Source: Dysgonomonas sp. HDW5A
Lineage (GTDB): Bacteria > Bacteroidota > Bacteroidia > Bacteroidales > Dysgonomonadaceae
Assembly: GCF_011299555.1 (NCBI RefSeq)
Contig: NZ_CP049857.1
Location: 2,418,001 to 2,482,000, forward strand
Direction: 5' to 3'
DNA: 64,000 bases
In this document: piece by piece, positions 56,001 through 63,138 of the stretch
Layout: every line of letters begins with the position of its first letter
Position numbering within the stretch: position 1 is the stretch's first letter
Position numbers and translations under genes: made by a program
Notes under the pieces: generated by a model
Databases searched by the model: none
The model's input: the letters and a program-made list of their open reading frames with translations, nothing else
Told to the model about the DNA's origin: nothing

Positions 56001-56008
56001 CAAAGGTA
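56001..56008 (-). promoter_or_regulatory. Candidate -7 box of the cobalamin operon
   Basis: It reads TACCTTTG on the minus strand (TAnnTTTG), 29 bp before cbiP. If used, the leader is too short for a riboswitch. Confidence 0.45.
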
Positions 56009-56080
56009 TGAATTTGCGCTTAAGTAGGAGTCAAGTATTGAATGATATATTTCAGAATTGGAACAATCTCCGGTTGTTAT

Positions 56081-56114
56081 GTTTGTCAAGACAGATAAAA
56101 GGTGTGTGCCTTTA
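56081..56114 (+). repeat. AGGTCT palindrome repeat, degraded copy
   Basis: GTTTGTCAAGACAGATAAAA is followed by AAAGGTGTGTGCCTTT. The preceding TTGTTAT also matches the copy at 61901. Stem kept as AAAGGT/GCCTTT with a wobble. Confidence 0.5.
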
Positions 56115-56437
56115 AAAGGTACGTGTTTGATCGATTTGTTTCTACAAAAGAATCTGTAATGAATTATGTACCAGCTTAAATTATCACTCTGTATAGTATA
56201 TCTGACTATGTCATAGTTAAAAGAACAAAAAAGTTCCCATTTGTTCAAAAAACGTTATTCAGTAAAGAAATAAATGTTAATTTTACACCACCTATAAATT
56301 CGAAGCCGTAAATACTGATTGAGCCAACATCTCGACTTGCTGTTTACCTGAATTTAATAGTATACTATGAAATAATTTACTGTAATCTATATACGAAAAA
56401 TAATTATAATTAACCATATAAAAAATATTCCAAAACC

Positions 56438-57580
56438 ATGAAAACTGCTGCAATCCAAGAAAAATTTCAGTCATTATTTGGCGAAGGTGGTGTAATATAC
56501 ACTGCTCCCGGACGTATTAACCTGATTGGTGAACATACCGATTATAACGGTGGATTCGTATTGCCGGGTGCCATAGACAAAGCTATGTATTGTATAATAA
56601 AACCCAATGGTACACCTGACAGGGTAAGAGCATATGCTTTAGACCTCGAAGAGATGGACGAATTTGGATTAGATGATATTCCAATCAAACAATGGGGTAA
56701 ATATATTTATGGAGTATGTCTGGAAATGATCAAGAGAGGAGCCAAGATACAGGGCTTTGATGTTGTGTTTGCAGGAGATGTGCCATTAGGTGCAGGAATG
56801 TCTTCTTCGGCAGCACTCGAAAGTTGTTTCGGATTTGCCTTGAATGATATGTATAACTTAGGTTTCGACCGTTTCGAACTAGCTAAAATAGGACAAGCTA
56901 CCGAGCATAACTATGTAGGTGTAAAATGTGGTATCATGGATCAGTTTGCATCCTGCTTCGGAAAAGAAGGATCGCTTATCCGTCTAGATTGTCGATCATT
57001 AGAATACGAATATGTACCTTTCAATCCTAAAGGATATCGATTGGTTTTAATCAATACATGCGTGGAGCATGAGCTGGCATCTTCTGCTTACAACAAGCGT
57101 AGAGAGTCGTGTGAAAATGCAGCCTCATATATCCGTAAATATCATCCCGAAGTAGAATTCTTGAGAGATGCTACATTAGATATGTTGAAAGAAGTAGCTA
57201 ACGAGGTAAGTGCAGAGGATTATATCCGTGCAGAATTTGTGATCGAGGAAATTCAACGACTGTTGGATGCTTGTGAAGCACTAAAGAAAGGTGATTATGA
57301 AACTGTCGGCAAAAAAATGTATGAAACTCATATCGGCTTAAGCCGTAAATACGAAGTGAGTTGTCCTGAATTGGATTTCTTAAATGATGTTGCCCGTCAG
57401 TGCGGTGTAACTGGCTCTCGTGTTATGGGTGGAGGTTTCGGAGGTTGTACCATTAATCTTGTGAAAGATGAGTTACATGATGGTTTTATCAAGCGTGCAA
57501 CCGAAAGCTACGAACAAAAATTCAAAATCAAACCTAAGGTTTATGATGTGATAATCAAAGACGGTGCAAGAAAATTGTAA
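56438..57580 (+). CDS. galK: Galactokinase
   Basis: The 380-residue GHMP kinase has the galactokinase signature GRINLIGEHTDYNGG (residues 25-39), the ATP-binding LGAGMSSSAALE (about 123) and the third motif GSRVMGGGFGGCTINL (about 325), with the catalytic Asp in KCGIMDQFAS. It phosphorylates galactose at C1. The length is normal. It stands alone: no galT, galM or galE is next to it. Confidence 0.95.
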   Translation: MKTAAIQEKFQSLFGEGGVIYTAPGRINLIGEHTDYNGGFVLPGAIDKAMYCIIKPNGTPDRVRAYALDLEEMDEFGLDDIPIKQWGKYIYGVCLEMIKRGAKIQGFDVVFAGDVPLGAGMSSSAALESCFGFALNDMYNLGFDRFELAKIGQATEHNYVGVKCGIMDQFASCFGKEGSLIRLDCRSLEYEYVPFNPKGYRLVLINTCVEHELASSAYNKRRESCENAASYIRKYHPEVEFLRDATLDMLKEVANEVSAEDYIRAEFVIEEIQRLLDACEALKKGDYETVGKKMYETHIGLSRKYEVSCPELDFLNDVARQCGVTGSRVMGGGFGGCTINLVKDELHDGFIKRATESYEQKFKIKPKVYDVIIKDGARKL

Positions 57581-57610
57581 GATAGCCGACCTTTGGATTA
57601 TTCTGTTAAG
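57579..57610 (-). repeat. AGGTCT palindrome repeat, degraded copy after galK
   Basis: Read on the minus strand it gives CTTAACAGAATAATCC, then AAAGGTCGGCTATCTTA. It begins at the galK stop codon. Confidence 0.4.
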
Positions 57611-57713
57611 TAAAACACATATAGAAAGTTATAATACCAAAATATAGCAATACATATTTTTTGGTACTTATAAAAAATCACAGATAGTCGATAAATTTTA
57701 TTTATAATTGAGG

Positions 57714-57743
57714 TTTGACTTATTTAAATAATTGCTACTTTTG
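57714..57743 (+). promoter_or_regulatory. Promoter of the DUF4494-yggS operon
   Basis: TTTG (57714-57717), 18 bp, TACTTTTG (57736-57743): a full Bacteroidetes match. The first gene starts 181 bp downstream, so the leader is about 175 nt. Confidence 0.7.
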
Positions 57744-57753
57744 TTTTCTAAAG

Positions 57754-57797
57754 AAAGCTCTTTATGTCTAAAAAAAGTTTTTCATAAAGAGCTTTTC
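57754..57797 (+). promoter_or_regulatory. Leader hairpin, possible attenuator
   Basis: AAAGCTCTTTATG (57754-57766) is perfectly complementary to CATAAAGAGCTTT (57783-57795), with a 16-base A/T-rich loop. It would form at the very 5' end of the transcript. A short T-run follows (TTTTC). Confidence 0.5.
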
Positions 57798-57863
57798 AGC
57801 ATATAGGTCGTATTTAATATGTATAGCCTTGTTTTCAAGGGGTAACTGTCAAATAGACTTATG

Positions 57864-57899
57864 CTTACCAAAATAATAAAAGGTCTGAGACCTAAAACT
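57864..57899 (+). repeat. AGGTCT palindrome repeat, copy 8
   Basis: CTTACCAAAATAATAAA is followed by a perfect AGGTCT-G-AGACCT stem. The preceding TAACTGTC also matches the copy at 61901. It lies within the leader of the DUF4494 gene. Confidence 0.75.
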
Positions 57900-57924
57900 G
57901 ATTAATTATAAATAAAATTATCCT

Positions 57925-58389
57925 ATGCATAACTGGTTTGAATGCAAAGTTTCCTACGATAAAACGATGGAAAACGGAACGCTGAAGAAAGTAACCGAAC
58001 CTTATTTAGTGGATGCTTTGTCATTTACAGAAGCCGAAGCTCGTATAATAGAAGAGTTGAAGCCATATATATCCGGAGATTTTACAATTGCTGATATCAA
58101 GCGAGCTAAATTAGCTGAATTATTCTTTAACGAAAATGGCGATCGCTATTTTAAAACTAAGATCTATTTTATCACACTGGATGAAAAGAGCGGAACTGAA
58201 AAGAAAACAGCAGTGAGTATGTTGGCTCAGGCTTGTGATCTTAAAGAAGCTTTGGCTGTGATTGAAAAAGGAATGGAAGGTACCATGGCTGATTATGTGA
58301 TTGCATCAATCAATGAAACTATGCTTATGGACGTTTTTCCTTACGAAACAGCAGAGAAGACGAAGATAGAATATCTGAAAGAAGAATAA
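57925..58389 (+). CDS. DUF4494 protein
   Basis: The 154-residue product matches DUF4494, a small Bacteroidetes family: NWFECKVSYDKTMENGTLKKVTEPYLVDALSFTEAEARI is the region, then FFNENGDRYFKTKIYFITLDEKSG. It has no signal peptide. The function is unknown. It is followed by yggS after 2 bp, an arrangement that suggests a shared mRNA. Confidence 0.85.
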   Translation: MHNWFECKVSYDKTMENGTLKKVTEPYLVDALSFTEAEARIIEELKPYISGDFTIADIKRAKLAELFFNENGDRYFKTKIYFITLDEKSGTEKKTAVSMLAQACDLKEALAVIEKGMEGTMADYVIASINETMLMDVFPYETAEKTKIEYLKEE

Positions 58390-58391
58390 AT

Positions 58392-59060
58392 ATGAGTATA
58401 AGTGCAAACCTGGATGCTGTAAAATCTTTACTGCCCGAAGGCGTAAAGTTGGTAGCGGTGTCTAAGTTTCATCCCAAAGAAGCTTTAGAGAAAGCTTATG
58501 CAGCAGGGCAACGGGTCTTTGGAGAGAGTCGGGTGCAAGAACTTGATAGTAAGCAGGAGGTTTTACCGAGAGATATCGAGTGGCATTTAATAGGGCACCT
58601 ACAGACTAATAAAATAAAGACAGTAGTCCCTTATATTCATACAATTCAGAGTATCGATAGTTGGAAAGTATTATCTGAAATCGATAAATCGGCATCCAAA
58701 GTAGGTCGCAAAATAAATTGTTTGCTTGAAATCTATATTGCTCAAGAGGATAGTAAGTATGGTTTTACTTTTGATGAGTGTCGAGATTTACTGGAAAATG
58801 AAGATTGGAAAGCTCTGAAGAATATTCAGCTTGCAGGTGTAATGGGGATGGCAACCAATACTGATGATGAAAATCAGATTAGGCAAGAATTCAGATCACT
58901 AAAGGTGTTCTTTGATGAGCTTAAACAGAAGTATTTTAAGTATGACTCCTGTTTCTGTGAGATATCTATGGGTATGTCGCACGATTATAAGATTGCTATT
59001 GAAGAAGGATCAACTATAATCAGAGTAGGGACATCTATTTTTGGAGAAAGAGAATATTAA
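58392..59060 (+). CDS. PLP homeostasis protein, YggS family
   Basis: The 222-residue product is a single-domain TIM-barrel PLP-binding protein: KLVAVSKFHPKEAL with the PLP lysine (about 24), FGESRVQEL, WHLIGHLQTNKIK, MGMATNT, ISMGMSHDYKIAIEEGST and VGTSIFGER. It controls free pyridoxal phosphate in the cytoplasm. The length is normal. An AGGTCT repeat copy begins at its stop codon and may act as the end of the mRNA. Confidence 0.93.
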   Translation: MSISANLDAVKSLLPEGVKLVAVSKFHPKEALEKAYAAGQRVFGESRVQELDSKQEVLPRDIEWHLIGHLQTNKIKTVVPYIHTIQSIDSWKVLSEIDKSASKVGRKINCLLEIYIAQEDSKYGFTFDECRDLLENEDWKALKNIQLAGVMGMATNTDDENQIRQEFRSLKVFFDELKQKYFKYDSCFCEISMGMSHDYKIAIEEGSTIIRVGTSIFGEREY

Positions 59061-59090
59061 GGTCTCCGACCTTTTTATTGCTTAGGTAAG
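59057..59090 (-). repeat. AGGTCT palindrome repeat, copy 9 (minus orientation)
   Basis: Read on the minus strand: CTTACCTAAGCAATAAAAAG, then AAGGTC-GGA-GACCTT. The stem is perfect. It starts at the yggS stop codon. Confidence 0.8.
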
Positions 59091-59194
59091 TAGATAACCG
59101 AAGCATGTTATGACTAAACAATATTGCAGTAATATTTGCTGCCTTTAAATTGATAATATCCATTAGTTAATAATGGTCATTTATTTTATCGCAT

Positions 59195-60136
59195 ATGAAC
59201 ATACAACAGTTGGAATACATTATTGCGGTTGACAATCATCGTCATTTTGCAAAAGCTGCCGAGGCATCTTTTGTGACGCAACCCACATTGAGTATGATGA
59301 TACAGAAACTTGAAGACGAGTTGGGGGTGAAAATCTTTGATCGTAGTCAATTGCCTGTGCAACCGACACCTATCGGGACTCAGATAATAAATCAGGCTCG
59401 TGTTATAGTGTCACAAGTGAAGCAGGTGAAAGAAATAATACAAGAGGAAAAAGGAATTGTAAAAGGCGTCTTTAAGTTGGGAATTATTCCGACTATTGCC
59501 CCTTACCTTCTTCCTAAACTAATGCTTAGACACGAAGAAAACGGATACGATATAGAGCTCTTTATAGAAGAGACTACAACAGGGCAAATTATTGATGCCC
59601 TCCTTAATGGATCATTGGATGGAGCTATTTTGGCAACACCTTTGAAGAATGATAAGATTAAAGAGCATCCTATCTATTACGAACGATTTTATGCTTATGT
59701 TTCACCTCGTGAAACTTCTTTGTATGCCAAAAAAGAACTCGAAGAGGATGATCTGAATATTAATCGTTTATGGTTACTTGAAGAAGTTCATTGCTTCCGC
59801 AGTCAAATATTGCGTATTTGTAACCTGCGTAAACGTAAGAGTTCTCATTCACTATTTACTTACGAGGCCGGTAGTATCAGTACATTGATAAATATTGTGG
59901 ATAACAACAGTGGTTTAACCATTATCCCTGAGATGGCTATTGAGCAGCTTAACGATAAGCAAAAGCAAAATATCCGCCCATTGAAAGGTATATCTCCTGT
60001 TCGTGAGATTAGTCTTGTTACACGTAAAGAATTCTTACGCGAACGAGTTCTAGGTATTATTATTGACGAAGTAAAAGGGTCAGTACCTCCCGCTTTATTG
60101 AATGAGGATTTAAGAAAATTTGTTGTGGATATTTAA
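59195..60136 (+). CDS. oxyR: OxyR-like LysR-family peroxide regulator
   Basis: The 313-residue product has an N-terminal winged helix (about residues 2-60: LEYIIAVDNHRHFAKAAEASFVTQPTLS) and a LysR effector domain. Two cysteines sit at residues 200 and 209 (VHCFRSQILRICN), the spacing and place of the redox pair of E. coli OxyR. The family is activated by disulfide formation and turns on catalase and peroxidase genes. No catalase or ahpC gene lies next to it here. A terminator follows. Confidence 0.9.
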   Translation: MNIQQLEYIIAVDNHRHFAKAAEASFVTQPTLSMMIQKLEDELGVKIFDRSQLPVQPTPIGTQIINQARVIVSQVKQVKEIIQEEKGIVKGVFKLGIIPTIAPYLLPKLMLRHEENGYDIELFIEETTTGQIIDALLNGSLDGAILATPLKNDKIKEHPIYYERFYAYVSPRETSLYAKKELEEDDLNINRLWLLEEVHCFRSQILRICNLRKRKSSHSLFTYEAGSISTLINIVDNNSGLTIIPEMAIEQLNDKQKQNIRPLKGISPVREISLVTRKEFLRERVLGIIIDEVKGSVPPALLNEDLRKFVVDI

Positions 60137-60158
60137 TCTGCTATATATCGATATACTT

Positions 60159-60187
60159 AAAAAGGAGGTCAATTCGATCTCCTTTTT
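60159..60187 (+). terminator. Terminator of oxyR
   Basis: AAAAAGGAGGTC pairs with GATCTCCTTTTT (one wobble), loop of 5, 22 bp past the stop. Confidence 0.8.
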
Positions 60188-60598
60188 TATTTGTGTAAAG
60201 AATGTATCGAAAACTTGAAATTGCTATCTTTTCTTATTCTCGTTTTTCGAGGGTCTTCCTGTTCTTTGTCCAAATACGCAATTCTCGGAGAGATAAGAAT
60301 GAGGCAATTTCTTCTTGTTTGATCTCTATAGTTTGCCTATAAATGCAGTCTCCTGTGGCGTTTAAATAGGCTTTTGTTGACCTATTTTTATGATCTTTTA
60401 GCTAGAATAAGTCTTGCTTTTGTCTCAGTTTAAAAGTGTTTTTCTACTCGTTTTAAATTCGTTTTCTTGTTTTTTAATTCTTTGTAATTATAGTAGTATG
60501 TCTATCTATAATATTTGCTCATTTTTAATTAATATACTTTTATATAAAAGTGGTTGTGTGTTCTTGGGTGTGTTTGTAATTGCTTGTTTATAATGCGT
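60188..60598. other. Long intergenic region between oxyR and the MFS gene
   Basis: About 410 bp, T-rich on the plus strand, between two convergent genes. A 55-residue frame without a start codon lies on the minus strand (60234-60401) and could be the remnant of a gene. Otherwise nothing was recognised; no second terminator for the MFS gene was identified. Confidence 0.35.
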
Positions 60599-61774
60599 TT
60601 ATCTTAGTCTCTTTCTTTCAAATAGTCTTTTCGAGATTGTTTGATAAACAAGGACGCTGAAAAAACAAAGTCCGGATGCAACTAAGAAAAGTACCTCAAA
60701 AGAGTATATTCCCGATATGTATCCACCCACTAACATACCTAATGCTAAACCTAAATCGAAGCCTACTAGATATGTAGAATTAGCTGTTCCTCGTTGATTG
60801 TTCTCTGCCATGTTTATATAGAGTGTTTGAAGTGCAGGAAACATCATCCCAAAACCTATTCCGATGAATAATCCGGATACACAAAAGGCAACAATATTAT
60901 GGATTAAGGCAAAGCCTAAAAATGCGATGGCAACAATTCCCATTGCCGAAGTATTAACTAAATGGATGTATCCTTTATCTACCATACGTCCAGAGAAAAT
61001 GCGGGAGACAATAATCCCTCCGGCCCAGAATAAGAAAAATATACCGGCGTTAGGTATATTTATTTGTTTACCATATTGAGCCACGAACGGTCCGATAGTG
61101 CCCCATGCGAAACTCGGAAGCAATTGGTTTAGAAATATGGGCCAGGCAGGGAGTAAAAAGAACCGATCAAAAGATACCTTCTCTCGTTCCAGCTTTGGAC
61201 GTTCGGGTGCTTTGATAAATGATGCAGCTGCAATCCCGAGGATTCCCATAAAGATGGCACAATACAGCAAAATCTGGAAACTATAGTTCTGATAGATGTG
61301 AATCGCAATAAAAGGGCCTATAGCCATAGCTACGTTCATGAAAGTGCCAAAGTATCCTATTCCCTCTGCTCTTCGCTCAGATGGCACTAAATCGATTGCA
61401 AGAGTGCTTGACGATACGGTTGATAATCCCCAGGTAATACCATGAAAGAATCTAACGATTACAAATACAAAGATGGTGACCGCATAAAAATACCCGAAAA
61501 ATATGGCAACATAACAGATAAAGCTAATCAACAGGATTTTTTTTCGGGAATATAAATCGACCAGGTAGCCCGAGAAAGGTCTGATCATCAGAATTGCAAT
61601 GGCATACGATGCAAGCACAATTCCCGTTTTGGTTTGCGGAACGCCCAGATGTTCGGTGATGTATAGAGGGATGGAAGGCATCAGCAGATTAAAGGAGCAT
61701 GCCATCAGGAAATTTGCTACGCAAACGTTCAGATAACTTAAAGTCCACAATTTAGGTTTAGAAGACGATTCCAT
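60599..61774 (-). CDS. Major facilitator superfamily transporter
   Basis: The 391-residue membrane protein has about 12 helices and MFS markers: GIVLASYAIAILMIRPFSGYLVDLYSRKKI (motif A between helices 2 and 3), ERRAEGIGYFGTFMNVAMAIGP (motif C-like) and IVSRIFSGRMVDKGY. It resembles drug/sugar efflux proteins of the 12-helix type, but the substrate is unknown. The start MESSSKPKLWTLSYLNV is plausible. It is a single gene whose 5' side faces the RsmI-like gene. Confidence 0.88.
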   Translation of the reverse strand: MESSSKPKLWTLSYLNVCVANFLMACSFNLLMPSIPLYITEHLGVPQTKTGIVLASYAIAILMIRPFSGYLVDLYSRKKILLISFICYVAIFFGYFYAVTIFVFVIVRFFHGITWGLSTVSSSTLAIDLVPSERRAEGIGYFGTFMNVAMAIGPFIAIHIYQNYSFQILLYCAIFMGILGIAAASFIKAPERPKLEREKVSFDRFFLLPAWPIFLNQLLPSFAWGTIGPFVAQYGKQINIPNAGIFFLFWAGGIIVSRIFSGRMVDKGYIHLVNTSAMGIVAIAFLGFALIHNIVAFCVSGLFIGIGFGMMFPALQTLYINMAENNQRGTANSTYLVGFDLGLALGMLVGGYISGIYSFEVLFLVASGLCFFSVLVYQTISKRLFERKRLR

Positions 61775-61900
61775 ATTTTATTCTTTATTGTCCGAGATTA
61801 TAGAACGATATAAATTATTTATGACAATCACTAGCTTAAATAGTTAGCGTTAAATATTTAATGCGATATTTCATCAGCATAACTGTCTCTAGTTGTTATA

Positions 61901-61937
61901 CTTGCCAAAGCAATAAAAAGGTCTGTGGCCTTAGTTA
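61901..61937 (+). repeat. AGGTCT palindrome repeat, copy 10 (best 5' half)
   Basis: CTTGCCAAAGCAATAAAAAG is followed by AAGGTC-TGT-GGCCTTAGTT, with one T-G wobble. The upstream TAACTGTC and TTGTTAT are shared with copies at 57864 and 56081. TTGC-CAAA-GCAA is a second tiny hairpin. Confidence 0.8.
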
Positions 61938-61955
61938 TACAATAGGGTGACAAGA

Positions 61956-62086
61956 GTTACAAAAAGTAAACAAAAGTGACCGGTAAATGATGCATAAGTG
62001 TCACTTTTGTAGATTTTATAAGTGTTTGTAATTCAGATCCCTATTTTCAAAAAGGTTACAAAGGTTACAAAAGTGACACTTTTTTA
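61956..62086. repeat. 16-bp inverted repeat within gttacaaaagtgac-like repeats
   Basis: AAGTGTCACTTTTGTA (61996-62011) is the exact reverse complement of TACAAAAGTGACACTT (62066-62081). Related words occur at 61956 (GTTACAAAAAG), 61971 (CAAAAGTGAC), 62020 (AAGTGTTTGTAA) and as a doublet GGTTACAAAGGTTACAAA at 62054-62071. No gene is seen in this stretch. Confidence 0.8.
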
Positions 62087-62174
62087 CGAGTTATATTTTC
62101 TCTTGCTCATGCTTGTTACTTTACTTATATTATAGATAAACAATTCAACTTAGTTGATGATTCGCATTATTACT

Positions 62175-62206
62175 GAAATCATAAATAAGGTCTGAGACCT
62201 TAACAA
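62175..62206 (+). repeat. AGGTCT palindrome repeat, copy 11
   Basis: AATCATAAAT is followed by a perfect 8-bp-arm stem TAAGGTCT-G-AGACCTTA. It lies upstream of the RsmI-like gene. Confidence 0.75.
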
Positions 62207-62298
62207 AATCAGCATATATTTTGTTTCTGTTTTGCACAACGAAGTTATAATCTTTTCTTCAAAGAAACAGGAGTTTATAGAAGGGAAAATGCGTATAT

Positions 62299-62330
62299 TT
62301 TGTACCAATCAAGAAAAAGGTTTATTTTTG
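62299..62330 (+). promoter_or_regulatory. Candidate promoter of the RsmI-like gene
   Basis: TTTG (62299-62302), 20 bp, TATTTTTG (62323-62330) fit the consensus. The start codon is 22 bp further. Confidence 0.5.
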
Positions 62331-62351
62331 TTTAAATATCAATCTCAGAAA

Positions 62352-63056
62352 ATGCAAGCATCACTTATTCTTATCCCTGTTCCATTAGGCGAAACTCCCA
62401 TTGAGCAGGTTTTACCTGATTACAATAGAGGACAGATTCTTTCCATAAAGTATTTTATTGTTGAGAACATACGTTCGGCACGTCGTTTCCTGAAAAAGAC
62501 AGATGCTTCGATAAATATTGATGATCTTACTTTTTATGAGTTGAACAAGCATACGAATCTGGAGCAGATAGAAGCTTATCTTCAACCCATTGCCAATGGC
62601 TATTCAGTAGGTGTCATCTCGGAGGCCGGATGCCCGGCTATTGCAGATCCCGGAGCGGATATTGTTGCCATTGCCCAACGCAAAAACATTAAAGTAGTTC
62701 CCTTGGTCGGCCCTTCATCAATCTTGATGTCATTGATGGGCTCAGGCTTCAACGGACAAAGTTTTGCTTTTCATGGATATTTGCCCATTGATGCAGGCGA
62801 GCGCCTTAAGAAGATCAAGCAACTTGAGCAACGTATATACAATGAGCAGCAGACCCAGTTGTTTATCGAAACGCCTTACCGAAATCATAAACTGGTTGAA
62901 GACCTCATTAAAAATTGTACGCCTTCTACTAAGCTTTGCATTGCCATGAATATTACATGTGAAGACGAATATATCAAGACTCTCTCCATTAAAGAGTGGG
63001 CAAAGCGATTGCCCGATATGAACAAGAAACCATGTATCTTCTTATTATACAAATAA
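62352..63056 (+). CDS. SAM-dependent methyltransferase, RsmI-like
   Basis: From ATG 62352 the product is 234 residues and begins MQASLILIPVPLGETPIEQVLP, as tetrapyrrole-methylase-fold RsmI relatives of Bacteroidetes do. The longer frame from a TTG at 62232 has no such similarity. The fold is seen in GVISEAGCPAIADPGADIVAIAQ, VPLVGPSSILMSLMGSGFNGQSFAFHGYLP and QLFIETPYRNHKLVEDL. RsmI methylates C1402 of 16S rRNA; this short Bacteroidetes version lacks the usual final domain, so the target is less certain. Confidence 0.85.
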   Translation: MQASLILIPVPLGETPIEQVLPDYNRGQILSIKYFIVENIRSARRFLKKTDASINIDDLTFYELNKHTNLEQIEAYLQPIANGYSVGVISEAGCPAIADPGADIVAIAQRKNIKVVPLVGPSSILMSLMGSGFNGQSFAFHGYLPIDAGERLKKIKQLEQRIYNEQQTQLFIETPYRNHKLVEDLIKNCTPSTKLCIAMNITCEDEYIKTLSIKEWAKRLPDMNKKPCIFLLYK

Positions 63057-63081
63057 AGGATTGAAACCTTTTGGCTTTTTT
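63047..63081 (+). repeat. Degraded AGGTCT-like palindrome, possible terminator
   Basis: ACAAATAAAGGATTGAAACC pairs as AAAGG/CCTTT around a 7-base loop at the stop codon of the RsmI-like gene, then TTTTTT at 63076. It may work as a terminator. Family membership is weak. Confidence 0.4.
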
Positions 63082-63138
63082 AGCTATACGGTTTCTAATC
63101 ATATTAAATTACTTACAATCTGATAACTTAAAACGAAT

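Larger units (their letters stand above)
55972..56437. other. Intergenic region between cbiP and galK, 466 bp
   Basis: It holds a -7-like box for the cobalamin operon and a degraded AGGTCT repeat. I looked for the B12-box (GCCACTG) of cobalamin riboswitches on the minus strand and did not see it. No gene is apparent. The galK promoter must lie here but no consensus pair was found. Confidence 0.5.

Noticed and set aside
55972-56437. Cobalamin riboswitch upstream of cbiP.
   Set aside because: No B12-box or typical paired elements were seen by eye; a model search was not possible.
62232-62351. Longer N-terminus for the RsmI-like protein from TTG 62232.
   Set aside because: The extra 40 residues look like no family member, and the usual opening starts at ATG 62352; a promoter-like pair lies within the extension.
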